64,000 nt of DNA from Acanthosepion esculentum (taxonomy: Eukaryota > Mollusca > Cephalopoda > Sepiida > Sepiidae). The position numbers were made by a program, and so were the translations under genes. How positions within the stretch are numbered: position 1 is the stretch's first letter; each line of letters starts with the position of its first letter. This document shows positions 51,165 to 62,449 of the stretch, piece by piece. The notes beneath the pieces were generated by a model that ran no database searches, was not told the origin of the DNA, and worked only from the letters and a program-made list of their open reading frames with translations. The stretch is from NCBI GenBank assembly GCA_964036315.1, contig OZ038517.1, positions 51,414,955 to 51,478,954 on the forward strand, given 5' to 3'.

Positions 51165-51510
51165 CTTCTCCGATGAGCTACTTTCGCTGGTTCCCAGACT
51201 TTATGAATTCAAACGTTCTACTAAGCAGGCATCTCGCTCTCACCCTTTCAGTGTCGAAACTGTTAAATGTAGACGTCTCTTCTACCACAATAGCTTCATG
51301 TCTCGCACTTCTCGCCTGTGGAACTCCCTCCCCATTTCTTGTTTTCCTGATAGCTATAATGTCCAACTATTCAAATGTAACGTCAATCGACGTCTCCAGA
51401 TGCCCTGATCTATCCGCTAACCGCCTCTTCATCCTTTCCTCTATCACTCTTATTTGCTCTAGATCCAACTCTCTGTAACCCCTTGCTTGCGGTGAAACGC
51501 CTAAAAAAAA
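51165..51510 (+). pseudogene. LINE reverse-transcriptase C-terminus and 3' end
   Basis: In the frame beginning near 51168: DELLSLVPRLYEFKRSTKQA, SRSHPFSVETVKCRRLFYHN, SFMSRTSRLWNSLPISCFP, DSYNVQLFKCNVNRRLQMP, stop. This is the full C-terminal block of the first LINE subfamily with almost no damage. It is followed by CTCTGTAACCCCTTGCTTGC, GGTGAAACGCC and an A run. The 5' truncation point is near 51165. Confidence 0.88.
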
Positions 51511-51715
51511 TGTTAAAAAATGGACGATTTAATTAGATACAGAAATTTACGTTTATTAAAAATATCGAAATATAAAAGATGTCTGCATTTATTATAGAGA
51601 GATTATAAATAAAATTTTCAGGTGAAAATATTAATGATTATATGTTTGGAAAATTTCCCAAAATAGAAAATATGCATAACATATGGTTCTTTTAAAAAGA
51701 ATTAAATTAAAACTA

Positions 51716-51920
51716 TTAGACTGGGCGCCACATTCACCCGATTTAAACTCTATTGAAAATATATGAAATTTAATGAAAAGAAAAATGGAAGCCAAATAAA
51801 AATGTCGATGAAATAAAAGACGACATTATAGATATTTGGAATAACATCGATCAAAATTTAATTTCTAAGCAGATTATATGAAGAACAGAAGAATACGACG
51901 CGGCTAACCATTCTAAATAA
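51716..51920 (+). pseudogene. Tc1-like transposase C-terminus
   Basis: LDWAPHSPDLNSIENI is the third catalytic block; then NLMKRKMEAK, after shifts VDEIKDDIIDIWNNIDQN, LISKQII-RTEEYDAANHSK. Stops replace W and several other codons (TGA for TGG in ENIW). Only the last 70 residues remain. Confidence 0.85.
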
Positions 51921-52114
51921 GTTTTTCATAAAAAATCAGATTAATAAATATTTCATAGCATTTTTATTGTATCTTCTTAGGTGTACCTATATTTTACTGA
52001 AAAAGTACGCAAATTAGAAATTAATTTGGACTAAAATTTGAGGTACAAATTACTTCATTTCCTATAAGTTATATAGATTCGATTAATGCATATCTTTTAA
52101 TGGGTGGACAGACA

Positions 52115-52560
52115 GTTGCATGCTGGACATTTGCGTCCCGGATAATTGCATCCCTGGATATTTGCGTCCCGGATAATTGCATCCCTGGATATTTGCGTCC
52201 TGGATAATTGCATCCCTGGACATTTGCGTCCCGGATAATTGCATCCCTGGACATTTGCGTCCCGGATAATTGCATCCCTGGATATTTGCGTCCCGGATAA
52301 TTGCATCCCTGGACATTTGCGTCCCGAATAATTGCATCCCTGGATATTTGCGTCCCGGATAATTGCATCCCTGGACATTTGCGTCCCGGATAATTGCATC
52401 CCTGGATATTTGCGTCCCGGATAATTGCATCCCTGGACATTTGCGTCCCGGATAATTGCATCCCTGGATATTTGCGTCCCGGATAATTGCATCCCTGGAC
52501 ATTTGCGTCCTGGATAATTGCATCCCTGGATATTTGCGTCCCTAGACAAATACGTCCCTG
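52115..52560. repeat. 31-bp minisatellite
   Basis: About 14 units of GGATAATTGCATCCCTGGA plus CATTTGCGTCCC (or TATTTGCGTCCC). Each unit is itself two related halves of 16 and 15 bases (GGATAATTGCATCCCT / GGA-ATTTGCGTCCC). The C/T difference (GGACATTT or GGATATTT) alternates in places. All three minus frames are open because 31 is not a multiple of three. Confidence 0.95.
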
Positions 52561-53092
52561 GATAATTGCATACCTCTGATAATTTTTTGAGGTTACCATT
52601 TTTATTTTTAAAGAGTTGTTTAATATAAAAATTTGTACACCAATACCTTTAATTACTGTAAACAAGCAGAAAGGTAGTTACCATAAATAAAAAAAATAGA
52701 GAAGAAATTTTAAAGCAAGAGAAAATTAAGCTAGCAGTTTCAGTTTACTCCAGCCGTGCGTACCACAAACATCTAATAGATTCTGGATTTTATAGATTAT
52801 ATTTTTATTTGGAACCCATGGCTAAGTTCTGAAAATCAAACACTGGTCAAAAAATATATGGGGACGAGAAAAATTACAGCTACCATTATCATAAGAAAAA
52901 CGCCGATGACACAAAAACATCCTGGCGAAGTGTAGAGTGATCTTGCAACACTGTTACTCAGTCATTGCATTTTAAACAAAAATAAACTTAATTTTTTTCT
53001 TAATTTTATTCCTTTTTTAAAAAGTTGATGATTACTATCTATGAAATTTTTTTCAAAATTTATAGTAATTGCCTTTAAAGGCTTAAAACAAT
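52561..53092. other. No gene recognised
   Basis: AT-rich, no open frame of interest. Confidence 0.5.
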
Positions 53093-56000
53093 TGTCAGTG
53101 GTCAGGAATGAATGCAAGCATTACTGATAGAATAGGGCTATTATATGTATAATGGAAATGCATTGCTAATGGTTTTACTATAAGAATGCATTGAAAATCA
53201 GGAAGAAAGGGATTGTCAGTGGTCAGGAATGAATGCAAGCATTACTGATAGAATAGGGCAATTATATGTATAATGGAAATGCATTGCTAATGGTTTTACT
53301 ATAAGAATGCATTGAAAATCAGGAAGAAAGGGATTGTCAGTGGTCAGGAATGAATGCAAGCATTACTGATAGAATAGGGCAATTATATGTATAATGGAAA
53401 TGCATTGCTAATGGTTTTACTATAAGAATGCATTGAAAATCAGGAAGAAAGGGATTGTCAGTGGTCAGGAATGAATGCAAGCATTACTGATAGAATAGGG
53501 CAATTATATGTATAATGGAAATGCATTGCTAATGGTTTTACTATAAGAATGCATTGAAAATCAGGAAGAAAGGGATTGTCAGTGGTCAGGAATGAATGCA
53601 AGCATTACTGATAGAATAGGGCAATTATATGTATAATGGAAATGCATTGCTAATGGTTTTACTATAAGAATGCATTGAAAATCTGGAAGAAAGGGATTGT
53701 CAGTGGTCAGGAATGAATGCAAGCATTACTGATAGAATAGGGCTATTATATGTATAATGGAAATGCATTGCTAATGGTTTTACTATAAGAATGCATTGAA
53801 AATCAGGAAGAAAGGGATTGTCAGTGGTCAGGAATGAATGCAAGCATTACTGATAGAATAGGGCAATTATATGTATAATGGAAATGCATTGCTAATGGTT
53901 TTACTATAAGAATGCATTGAAAATCAGGAAGAAAGGGATTGTCAGTGGTCAGGAATGAATGCAAGCATTACTGATAGAATAGGGCAATTATATGTATAAT
54001 GGAAATGCATTGCTAATGGTTTTACTATAAGAATGCATTGAAAATCAGGAAGAAAGGGATTGTCAGTGGTCAGGAATGAATGCAAGCATTACTGATAGAA
54101 TAGGGCAATTATATGTATAATGGAAATGCATTGCTAATGGTTTTACTATAAGAATGCATTGAAAATCTGGAAGAAAGGGATTGTCAGTGGTCAGGAATGA
54201 ATGCAAGCATTACTGATAGAATAGGGCTATTATATGTATAATGGAAATGCATTGCTAATGGTTTTACTATAAGAATGCATTGAAAATCAGGAAGAAAGGG
54301 ATTGTCAGTGGTCAGGAATGAATGCAAGCATTACTGATAGAATAGGGCAATTATATGTATAATGGAAATGCATTGCTAATGGTTTTACTATAAGAATGCA
54401 TTGAAAATCAGGAAGAAAGGGATTGTCAGTGGTCAGGAATGAATGCAAGCATTACTGATAGAATAGGGCAATTATATGTATAATGGAAATGCATTGCTAA
54501 TGGTTTTACTATAAGAATGCATTGAAAATCAGGAAGAAAGGGATTGTCAGTGGTCAGGAATGAATGCAAGCATTACTGATAGAATAGGGCAATTATATGT
54601 ATAATGGAAATGCATTGCTAATGGTTTTACTATAAGAATGCATTGAAAATCTGGAAGAAAGGGATTGTCAGTGGTCAGGAATGAATGCAAGCATTACTGA
54701 TAGAATAGGGCTATTATATGTATAATGGAAATGCATTGCTAATGGTTTTACTATAAGAATGCATTGAAAATCAGGAAGAAAGGGATTGTCAGTGGTCAGG
54801 AATGAATGCAAGCATTACTGATAGAATAGGGCAATTATATGTATAATGGAAATGCATTGCTAATGGTTTTACTATAAGAATGCATTGAAAATCAGGAAGA
54901 AAGGGATTGTCAGTGGTCAGGAATGAATGCAAGCATTACTGATAGAATAGGGCAATTATATGTATAATGGAAATGCATTGCTAATGGTTTTACTATAAGA
55001 ATGCATTGAAAATCTGGAAGAAAGGGATTGTCAGTGGTCAGGAATGAATGCAAGCATTACTGATAGAATAGGGCTATTATATGTATAATGGAAATGCATT
55101 GCTAATGGTTTTACTATAAGAATGCATTGAAAATCAGGAAGAAAGGGATTGTCAGTGGTCAGGAATGAATGCAAGCATTACTGATAGAATAGGGCAATTA
55201 TATGTATAATGGAAATGCATTGCTAATGGTTTTACTATAAGAATGCATTGAAAATCTGGAAGAAAGGGATTGTCAGTGGTCAGGAATGAATGCAAGCATT
55301 ACTGATAGAATAGGGCTATTATATGTATAATGGAAATGCATTGCTAATGATTTTACTATAAGAATGCATTGAAAATCAGGAAGAAAGGGATTGTCAGTGG
55401 TCAGGAATGAATGCAAGCATTACTGATAGAATAGGGCTATTAAATGTATAATGGAAATGCATTGCTAATGGTTTTACTATAAGAATGCATAGAAAATCAG
55501 GAAGAAAGGGATTGTCAGTGGTCAGGAATGAATGCAAGCATTACTGATAGAATAGGGCTATTATATGTATAATGGAAATGCATTGCTAATGGTTTTACTA
55601 TAAGAATGCATTGAAAATCAGGAAGAAAGGGATTGTCAGTGGTCAGGAATGAATGCAAGCATTACTGATAGAATAGGGCAATTATATGTATAATGGAAAT
55701 GCATTGCTAATGGTTTTACTATAAGAATGCATTGAAAATCAGGAAGAAAGGGATTGTCAGTGGTCAGGAATGAATGCAAGCATTACTGATAGAATAGGGC
55801 AATTATATGTATAATGGAAATGCATTGCTAATGGTTTTACTATAAGAATGCATTGAAAATCAGGAAGAAAGGGATTGTCAGTGGTCAGGAATGAATGCAA
55901 GCATTACTGATAGAATAGGGCAATTATATGTATAATGGAAATGCATTGCTAATGGTTTTACTATAAGAATGCATTGAAAATCAGGAAGAAAGGGATTGTC

Positions 56001-57345
56001 AGTGGTCAGGAATGAATGCAAGCATTACTGATAGAATAGGGCAATTATATGTATAATGGAAATGCATTGCTAATGGTTTTACTATAAGAATGCATTGAAA
56101 ATCAGGAAGAAAGGGATTGTCAGTGGTCAGGAATGAATGCAAGCATTACTGATAGAATAGGGCAATTATATGTATAATGGAAATGCATTGCTAATAGTTT
56201 TACTATAAGAATGCATTGAAAATCAGGAAGAAAGGGATTGTCAGTGGTCAGGAATGAATGCAAGCATTACTGATAGAATAGGGCAATTATATGTATAATG
56301 GAAATGCATTGCTAATGGTTTTACTATAAGAATGCATTGAAAATCTGGAAGAAAGGGATTGTCAGTGGTCAGGAATGAATGCAAGCATTACTGATAGAAT
56401 AGGGCTATTATATGTATAATGGAAATGCATTGCTAATGGTTTTACTATAAGAATGCATTGAAAATCAGGAAGAAAGGGATTGTCAGTGGTCAGGAATGAA
56501 TGCAAGCATTACTGATAGAATAGGGCAATTATATGTATAATGGAAATGCATTGCTAATGGTTTTACTATAAGAATGCATTGAAAATCTGGAAGAAAGGGA
56601 TTGTCAGTGGTCAGGAATGAATGCAAGCATTACTGATAGAATAGGGCTATTATATGTATAATGGAAATGCATTGCTAATGATTTTACTATAAGAATGCAT
56701 TGAAAATCAGGAAGAAAGGGATTGTCAGTGGTCAGGAATGAATGCAAGCATTACTGATAGAATAGGGCAATTATATGTATAATGGAAATGCATTGCTAAT
56801 GGTTTTACTATAAGAATGCATTGAAAATCAGGAAGAAAGGGATTGTCAGTGGTCAGGAATGAATGCAAGCATTACTGATAGAATAGGGCAATTATATGTA
56901 TAATGGAAATGCATTGCTAATGGTTTTACTATAAGAATGCATTGAAAATCAGGAAGAAAGGGATTGTCAGTGGTCAGGAATGAATGCAAGCATTACTGAT
57001 AGAATAGGGCAATTATATGTATAATGGAAATGCATTGCTAATGGTTTTACTATAAGAATGCATTGAAAATCAGGAAGAAAGGGATTGTCAGTGGTCAGGA
57101 ATGAATGCAAGCATTACTGATAGAATAGGGCAATTATATGTATAATGGAAATGCATTGCTAATGGTTTTACTATAAGAATGCATTGAAAATCAGGAAGAA
57201 AGGGATTGTCAGTGGTCAGGAATGAATGCAAGCATTACTGATAGAATAGGGCAATTATATGTATAATGGAAATGCATTGCTAATGGTTTTACTATAAGAA
57301 TGCATTGAAAATCAGGAAGGAAGGGATTGTCATTGTTCAGGAATG
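53093..57345. repeat. 121-bp satellite, about 35 highly similar units
   Basis: GTCAGGAATGAATGCAAGCA recurs at 53101, 53222, 53343, 53464 and so on with an exact 121-bp period. Units differ at only a few sites, chiefly GGGCAATTA versus GGGCTATTA and AATCAGG versus AATCTGG; the CTGG variant regularly sits just before a GGGCTATTA unit. GGGCTATTA units are spaced 5, 4, 4, 3, 2, 1, 1, 7 and 2 units apart. The unit contains three ATGCAT-like words (AATGCATTGC, AATGCATTGA, AATGAATGCAAGCATT). Confidence 0.96.
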
Positions 57346-57800
57346 AATGCAAGCATTTCCGAGTGAATAAAGCTGTTATATATATATATATTAGTATTGA
57401 TAAACAGTCTTTAAGGCATAGGCAGGATAGAGCTTTTACACTTGGAATGTAAATTTGAACAAATTTATTTCTCCCTTGTTTTCTGATTAGGATTCGGTTT
57501 CCACTTCCTTCTAAAGTGAACTTTGACTCTATACTTCTAACGTATCCGCCTAAAGTCTGATTTTTTTTTACTCTCTATTTTTCCTTTATGGTCGTAGGTA
57601 AGTTCGCCTATTGACCGGTTCACACTCCTCCTGGGTACTTTGAACAGAAGTACAGGTTTATCCCTTGTTTCCTGTTTAAGATATTTTCCTGTTCCTTCAA
57701 AAGTCTTCTCATTCTCTTTCAATCCCAGGAGCCACTTGCGTCTTGGTGCCTTGTCGCCTTGCATGGGGTGAATTGATAAAAAAAAAATGCTTTTGGTAAT
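57346..57800 (+). repeat. LINE/SINE 3' end inserted at the satellite edge
   Basis: GGTAAGTTCGCCTATTGACC, GGTTCACACTCCTCCTGGG, TTATCCCTTGTTTCCTGTTT, GGAGCCACTTGCGTCTTGG, CGCCTTGCATGGGGTGAATT and an A run. It separates the homogeneous array from diverged units. Confidence 0.75.
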
Positions 57801-57814
57801 TATTTAACATTGGA

Positions 57815-58105
57815 CAGGAAGAAATAGATTTTCAGTGGTCAGGTTTGAAATCAAACATTACTGATAAAATAGGTGTATTACATGTTTAATGTAAATGCAT
57901 TGCTAATGATTTTATTATAGAAATGCATTGAAAATCAAGAGGAATGAGATTGTCAGTGGTCAGGAATGAATGCAGTTATTGGTGATAGAATAGAGCTAAT
58001 TTATGCATAATGTAAATGCATTGCTAATTATTTTCCTCTGGGAATGTATTGAAAAATTCAGGAACAAAGGTATTGTCAGTGTTCAGGAATTATGTTACTG
58101 ATAAT
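57815..58105. repeat. Diverged flanking units of the 121-bp satellite
   Basis: About two and a half decayed units (TTTTCAGTGGTCAGGTTTGA, ATTGTCAGTGGTCAGGAATG, ATTGTCAGTGTTCAGGAATT) at roughly 121-bp spacing, as expected at the old edge of an array. Confidence 0.9.
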
Positions 58106-58436
58106 AACATCCTGTCGTTTATTTCTAGGATTTATAAGACCCATTTGAATAGGATAATGGAAAACATGACACTCAAAATCTGTTGGTTAATCTGGTGAGA
58201 TTGAGAAGAAAAAGGTTTTTTTTTTTTTCCTTTTATTTTGGCGTTGATGAAACCGAAAGCCAGAATATGTCAAACTGTCGTCCTTTTTATTCTTCCGCTA
58301 CAGACTAGATTTCTTATCTTAGACTAAAACGCCCACATAGCTTTCGTCGAATTGGGTTTCCGGGTGACATCTGGGAGTCTGACTTCGTTGGTGGGTCAGA
58401 AACTTCAATTTTTAAACAGGAGCACTACAGAGAGAA

Positions 58437-58438
<2 letters not shown>
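58106..58438. other. No gene recognised
   Basis: No open frame or repeat of note. Confidence 0.5.
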
Positions 58439-58471
<33 letters not shown>

Positions 58472-58503
58472 GAAAAATTCACCTTATTCATTGAATGACC
58501 CTC

Positions 58504-58549
<46 letters not shown>
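58439..58549. repeat. Two (TA)n arrays flanking a 36-bp transposon tip
   Basis: TA at 58439-58470 and 58505-58549. The island between them, read in reverse, is TACGAGGGTCATTCAATGAA and AAGGTGAATTTTTCGG, which looks like the end of a mariner-type element of the GAGGGTCATTCAA class. No other part of that element is present. Confidence 0.7.
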
Positions 58550-58552
<3 letters not shown>

Positions 58553-58687
58553 GTAGACTTACCTGTCACCTTTCTGATCTTAGTTCCATTAAACAACATT
58601 TCTATACATAATATTAAACAGATATTAGTTGATGAGACAAGACTCACACATACACCTAGTAAAAAGAACTTTAAGATATTAGAGGCC

Positions 58688-59052
58688 ATCTACATTAAAA
58701 CAAAGCAACCCACACTCAACAAAATTACATTTTAAACAGTCACAACATATTACAATGCATTTAAACATATTGTTCTGTTGATAACATTTCTCTCTCACGT
58801 GGTCATGTATGACATCATAAAACAGCATTATGAATTTATGACCTGCGTCTGCTATTCCGCGGCCGTTATCGTCGCAGAGCGAACTTCTATGCAAACAAAA
58901 CAGTATGTCATCTTTGACGGTGAACATCTGTTGTAATGTCCATATAACCACTCTGATGATGGCCCATGTGAGCCGAAAGCTTAGATCGACGACTAATATG
59001 ATAAAATAAGGAAATATCCAACTGTTGGACAGCTTTTGTCTTTATATTCTCT
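58688..59052 (+). mobile_element. Penelope-like terminal repeat (3, longest copy)
   Basis: Same order as copies 1 and 2, then ATAACCACTCTGATGATGGC, CCATGTGAGCCGAAAGCTTA, GATCGACG, AATATCCAACTGTTGGACAG, CTTTTGTCTTTATATTC. CTGATGA, a GGC/GCC stem and GAAA recall a hammerhead core, but no stem III can be drawn after GAAA, so I do not call a ribozyme here. Confidence 0.62.
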
Positions 59053-59218
59053 TGAAAGTAAAGCTATTATATTATGTTGGGAACGGCACACGATAGAAAT
59101 GATAAAACATAATAGACATTCGTTATGTATTATACTTAATATATGTTTGAATATATATATATATATGAAAATTTCTCAGAATTAACCTGTAGATAAGACA
59201 ATTTTTTAAAATATAAAT

Positions 59219-59805
59219 GACAGTAGGAAAACACTATTAATTGCTGACGCTTTTCGTCCAATGTGGACTTTCTCAAAGCAAAAAACAGAATGAATTTAAT
59301 TAAACAAGGAAATTAATAAAAACAGAAGACAGAGTGTTTTTAGCAACTGTAATGTTGGGAACGCTATTTTCATATTGTTGAGTGAAAATAACGTTTCCTA
59401 CATTATAAAGAAAGAAAATAACTCATTCAGAAGGAAAATTCTAGAGAGTGCCGCCATAGAACATTACCCAAATATTAATCTACGCCCAGGCCTTTTCTCT
59501 ATTCACCTTTCTTAACATAATTACTGCTCTCACAAACAAACGTACACAACAATATCGTAAAATCAAAAGAAAATAGTTGAATCCGCCAAAACCCATATAA
59601 TGATAATATTCTCCACACGTGATATTAGCTGACGTTATTTTCAGTTAACAATATGAAAATAGCGTTTCCTACATTCCCTTTGCTAAGAACACTCTGTCTT
59701 TGTTTTTTATTAATTTCCTTGTTTAATTGAATTCATTTCGCTTTTTGATTTGAGAAAGTCCACATTGGACGAAATGCGTCAGCAATTAATAGTTTTCCTA
59801 TAGTC
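59219..59805. repeat. 175-bp inverted repeat
   Basis: Arms 59219-59393 and 59633-59805 are imperfect reverse complements, around a 239-base spacer. Each arm carries GTCCACATTGGACGAAA (GTCC/GGAC stem then GAAA) and GCGTCAGCAATTAATAG near its outer end. Inverted terminal copies flanked by TA arrays are typical of Penelope-like insertions. Confidence 0.88.

Positions 59806-59807
<2 letters not shown>

Positions 59808-59862
<55 letters not shown>
59808..59862. repeat. (TA)n microsatellite
   Basis: TA array directly after the inverted repeat. Confidence 0.97.
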
Positions 59863-59865
<3 letters not shown>

Positions 59866-60079
59866 TATATTATTTTTTTTTAAATATGATTCCATCGCTA
59901 CATAAGAGTTCTCATGTTTCAAAAACAGAAACTGAAAACTTCAATTTGATTATAGAAATTAAACTGAATTAAGGTACCCAGCTCTACTTGTGTATTGAGC
60001 ACTGTTTTCTTAAAAATAAAAATACTAAAGCACTTCGGGTAATTAACCTAACGGTTCTTTCCTATTTTTCTATATATTT

Positions 60080-60172
<93 letters not shown>
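60080..60172. repeat. Compound microsatellite (CA)n(TA)n
   Basis: CA array to about 60113, then TA up to the transposon end. Confidence 0.97.
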
Positions 60173-60174
<2 letters not shown>

Positions 60175-61126
60175 GAGTGTAACACCAAAATTGTCGAAGT
60201 TGTGGTGTAACAGCAAAATTGTCCAATTGTTAGATTAAGCTTTGAACCGTTGTATTCATAGAAATGATTAAAGATATATTACTGGAATTCTCCGAGGTTT
60301 TTATAACACTATTGGACTCTACTTTGAGCAATAAGAATGTGTATTTACTCTACAATCTTAACAGAGAATCATGATGAAATCGATCATAAACGAATATGAC
60401 ATCATTAATTAATCATAGCTAAAGATCGGATGCTCATGATGGATTGAAGTAAAGTTCAAATATATATATATATATATATATATATTATTCCCGCCGGATT
60501 ATTCAAGATGATCTTCACCCTCTCTAACCTTCTAACTTTATGTCCTGGAATAACAAGGTGCCTCACAGGTTTCACGAACGATTTCATTTTCAAGTCTTCT
60601 TTCACTGCTCTTTGGACTGTTGTAGCTGAGACCCCATTCTCACGTGCCAAACATCTTATGGATTGACTTGTTTCTCTTATAATTGATCTCTTTAGCTCTA
60701 ATTTGAAATGATGATTCCCCTTCCTGTTGTGAACTCCTGATCCATTTTCCTCTCTACTGTTTCCTCTCTTTTAAACTTATTCACTGTTCTCTTGATGGTT
60801 CTTGAATGGAGTTTGAAGGTGAACGCCAAAGTATCAATGTTGGTACCATTACTGAAGTCCTGAATGGTCTTTTTCGCCTCACCATTGCTCAGTTGGGATG
60901 ACAGTGGAACTGACACAAAACGACTTTAAACTATTCTCTTTCTAGCTGAATAACTCAAAGGGCTTTTCAGTGTTTCTTACAACAAGTGGTATCAAGATGG
61001 CTAAACGTCTTATCTGAAAACCTGAATAAAAGGAACTCCGTTTGGTGTTTTTAGATATTAAACATTTTGTGGGATGGATAATTATGCTGTTGCACGATTT
61101 GTACAATTTTGCTGTTACCCACGGAA
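60173..61126 (-). mobile_element. Tc1/mariner-like element seated inside a TA array
   Basis: Left end CGAGTGTAACACCAAAATTG with an internal repeat GTGTAACAGCAAAATTGTCC; right end in reverse CGTGGGTAACAGCAAAATTG. The element is bounded on both sides by TA dinucleotides of a microsatellite, consistent with TA-specific insertion. Length about 950 bp; the C-terminal half of the gene is missing and a secondary TA array (60459-60484) stands in its place. Confidence 0.78.
60485..60925 (-). pseudogene. Tc1/mariner-type transposase, DNA-binding half
   Basis: SSQLSNGEAKKTIQDFSNGT, NIDTLAFTFKLHSRTIKR and TVNKFKREETVERK make the first helix-turn-helix. A stop-containing stretch is followed by CLARENGVSATTVQRAVKED (second helix-turn-helix, usual form MA-E-GVS--T--R-VK-DLGMKS), then VRHLVIPGHKVRRLERVKII, LNNP. 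The catalytic domain, which should start a few residues later, is absent and the reading runs into (TA)n. Confidence 0.85.
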
Positions 61127-61162
61127 TATATATATATATATATATAAAAGTGAACATTGAAG

Positions 61163-61226
61163 TCAAGATTTAGAGGCGACAGGCTGTTTCATGCTCGACG
61201 GAATCGTCAGGCTGCCTGATACTCAA
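61163..61226 (-). ncRNA. Hammerhead-ribozyme-like motif (family 1, copy B, degenerate stem I)
   Basis: Minus-strand RNA keeps CUGACGA (61204-61210), GAAA (61187-61190), stem III ACA/UGU with loop GCC, and C17. Loop and stem II differ from copy C (UUCCGUCGAGCAU), and stem I pairs only next to the core. The sequence downstream of the motif (GACTTCAATGTTCACTTTTA) is shared with copies A and C. Confidence 0.45.
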
Positions 61227-61319
61227 GATACTCACGTGTTTGTAAATGTTATTTTTGTTTTATGTCATAGAGCCTTTCAGTGGACCCTCTGTCTATGCCT
61301 TGGGTATAGTGATCTTCCA

Positions 61320-61445
61320 AGCGATGCTTAGCTGCGGCACAAGGCCGAAAGTATGGAGCACCCTGTAAGGATCGAACTCACTAATCAGTCGTAATTGTTC
61401 CAGTGAGACAAGCTCACTCTCCATCACACCGCCTTGAGATGCCCC
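61320..61445 (-). repeat. tRNA-derived SINE head
   Basis: In reverse: GGCGGTGTGATGGAGAGTGA (A-box region) and TAGTGAGTTCGATCCTTACA (B box GTTCGATCC), then AGGGTGCTCCATACTTTCGG. Body not delimited. Confidence 0.65.
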
Positions 61446-61489
61446 TATGCTTTGGGTATATAATATAGCTAATTTAATTTAGATACTTT

Positions 61490-61870
61490 TTCTTTTTGTT
61501 TCCATCAACTTTGTTATTAAATATACCACATTGTGATAACAGAAGATCTGCCAAGAATTCTGAAACATTATAAGAACCTGGATGCAAATTTACTGTGGAG
61601 GAACTAGTGATTAAAATCTTTTCTAAACATATTCGTCTAAGTGAATTGTTTTCTCTTTTATTTACAGTAGCATTTTTTTTATATTAAAAGTGTGACGAGT
61701 CTCGTTATGGTAAGCAACTAATGCGTTTAATATGTTGTTTTTTAAAAGACCCCTGTGTGTTCATATAATCTTTTATCTAAATTCCTTGAGGTTTCTCCAA
61801 TATAATCTTTCTGGCAATCATTACAAGTGATATAGTAAATTCCTCCTTAAAGTTTTAGCTTAGTATTTGT
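61490..61870 (-). pseudogene. Penelope-like element, GIY-YIG endonuclease domain
   Basis: In reverse: [37 protein letters not shown] and DYIGET are the two halves of the GIY-YIG motif, with the CxxC-type cysteines seen in Penelope-like proteins (GVYKI-C--C---YIGET-R-L--R--EH). Downstream LVTLLI, KKCYCK, and NM-RKD are in shifted frames. This is the C-terminal domain of the retroelement protein; its catalytic arginine and glutamate (R of TSRN, E of YEH region) can be read, but frameshifts follow. It is the clearest evidence for Penelope-like elements in the window. Confidence 0.85.
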
Positions 61871-61959
61871 TTCGAATTGATTAAGTCTTTTAGCATTTTA
61901 GAGATAGTGATAGTGAGTAGAATAATATCAAAGATGATGAAAACAAAAGAAAAAATCTA

Positions 61960-62110
61960 AATTAAATTGGTTAGATTTTATACCCAAAACACATTATTAA
62001 AAAAAAGTATTTTTTTTTTCGAAATTTAAAACTCCCAGCATTAAATTGGTTAGAGTTTATAACCAAAACACATTATTAAAATATGTTTTTCAAAATTTAA
62101 AACTCCCAGA
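61960..62110. repeat. Tandem 73-bp duplication
   Basis: TTAAATTGGTTAGA-TTTATA, CCAAAACACATTATTAAAA and AATTTAAAACTCCCAG occur at about 61965 and 62042. Confidence 0.85.
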
Positions 62111-62119
62111 ATCCGTCAT

Positions 62120-62390
62120 TCATCTAATTCCTGCACTTGACAGAGTAAATTCTTCCTTCAAGTTTTGGCTTGTTGCAAATTTGATCTTGAGTTTAGATAA
62201 ATTCTTTTTAGTTCTAGTTATGATAGAGTTACTGGTAAGACCAATATTATTTTTTGATTCGTTAAGTTTGTCAGGAGGGGCTCTATTTTCTGTTTTGGAA
62301 TGTTTTATGAGACTTTTGTTTCGCATTGAATATGAAATAGTGTACTGGGAGACCTTGAAAGTATTTCCAATGTTCTCCCCGCCACACACA
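62120..62390 (-). pseudogene. Penelope-like element, segment upstream of GIY-YIG
   Basis: In reverse an open 89-codon stretch ends RTKKNLSKLKIKFATSQ, NLKEEFTLSSAGI. The DNA encoding EEFTLSS is similar to that encoding GGIYYIT at 61840, suggesting a duplicated junction. The position (just before the endonuclease on the same strand) fits the linker between polymerase and endonuclease, but no polymerase motif is seen. Confidence 0.45.
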
Positions 62391-62449
62391 CACTTTGTGT
62401 AATATCTGGTTACATTAAATTCCTCGAAAAACCAAACTAGTCACATTCT

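Noticed and set aside
52069..52665. 198-codon GMQLSGTQMSRDAIIRDAN repeat protein
   Set aside because: 31-bp minisatellite open in all three frames; not coding.
53093..57345. CRISPR-like array of direct repeats
   Set aside because: The units are contiguous 121-bp satellite monomers with no unique spacers, in a eukaryotic genome.
58953..58985. Hammerhead ribozyme in the Penelope-like terminal repeat
   Set aside because: CTGATGA and GAAA are present but the following bases cannot form stem III with U16.1 and H17.
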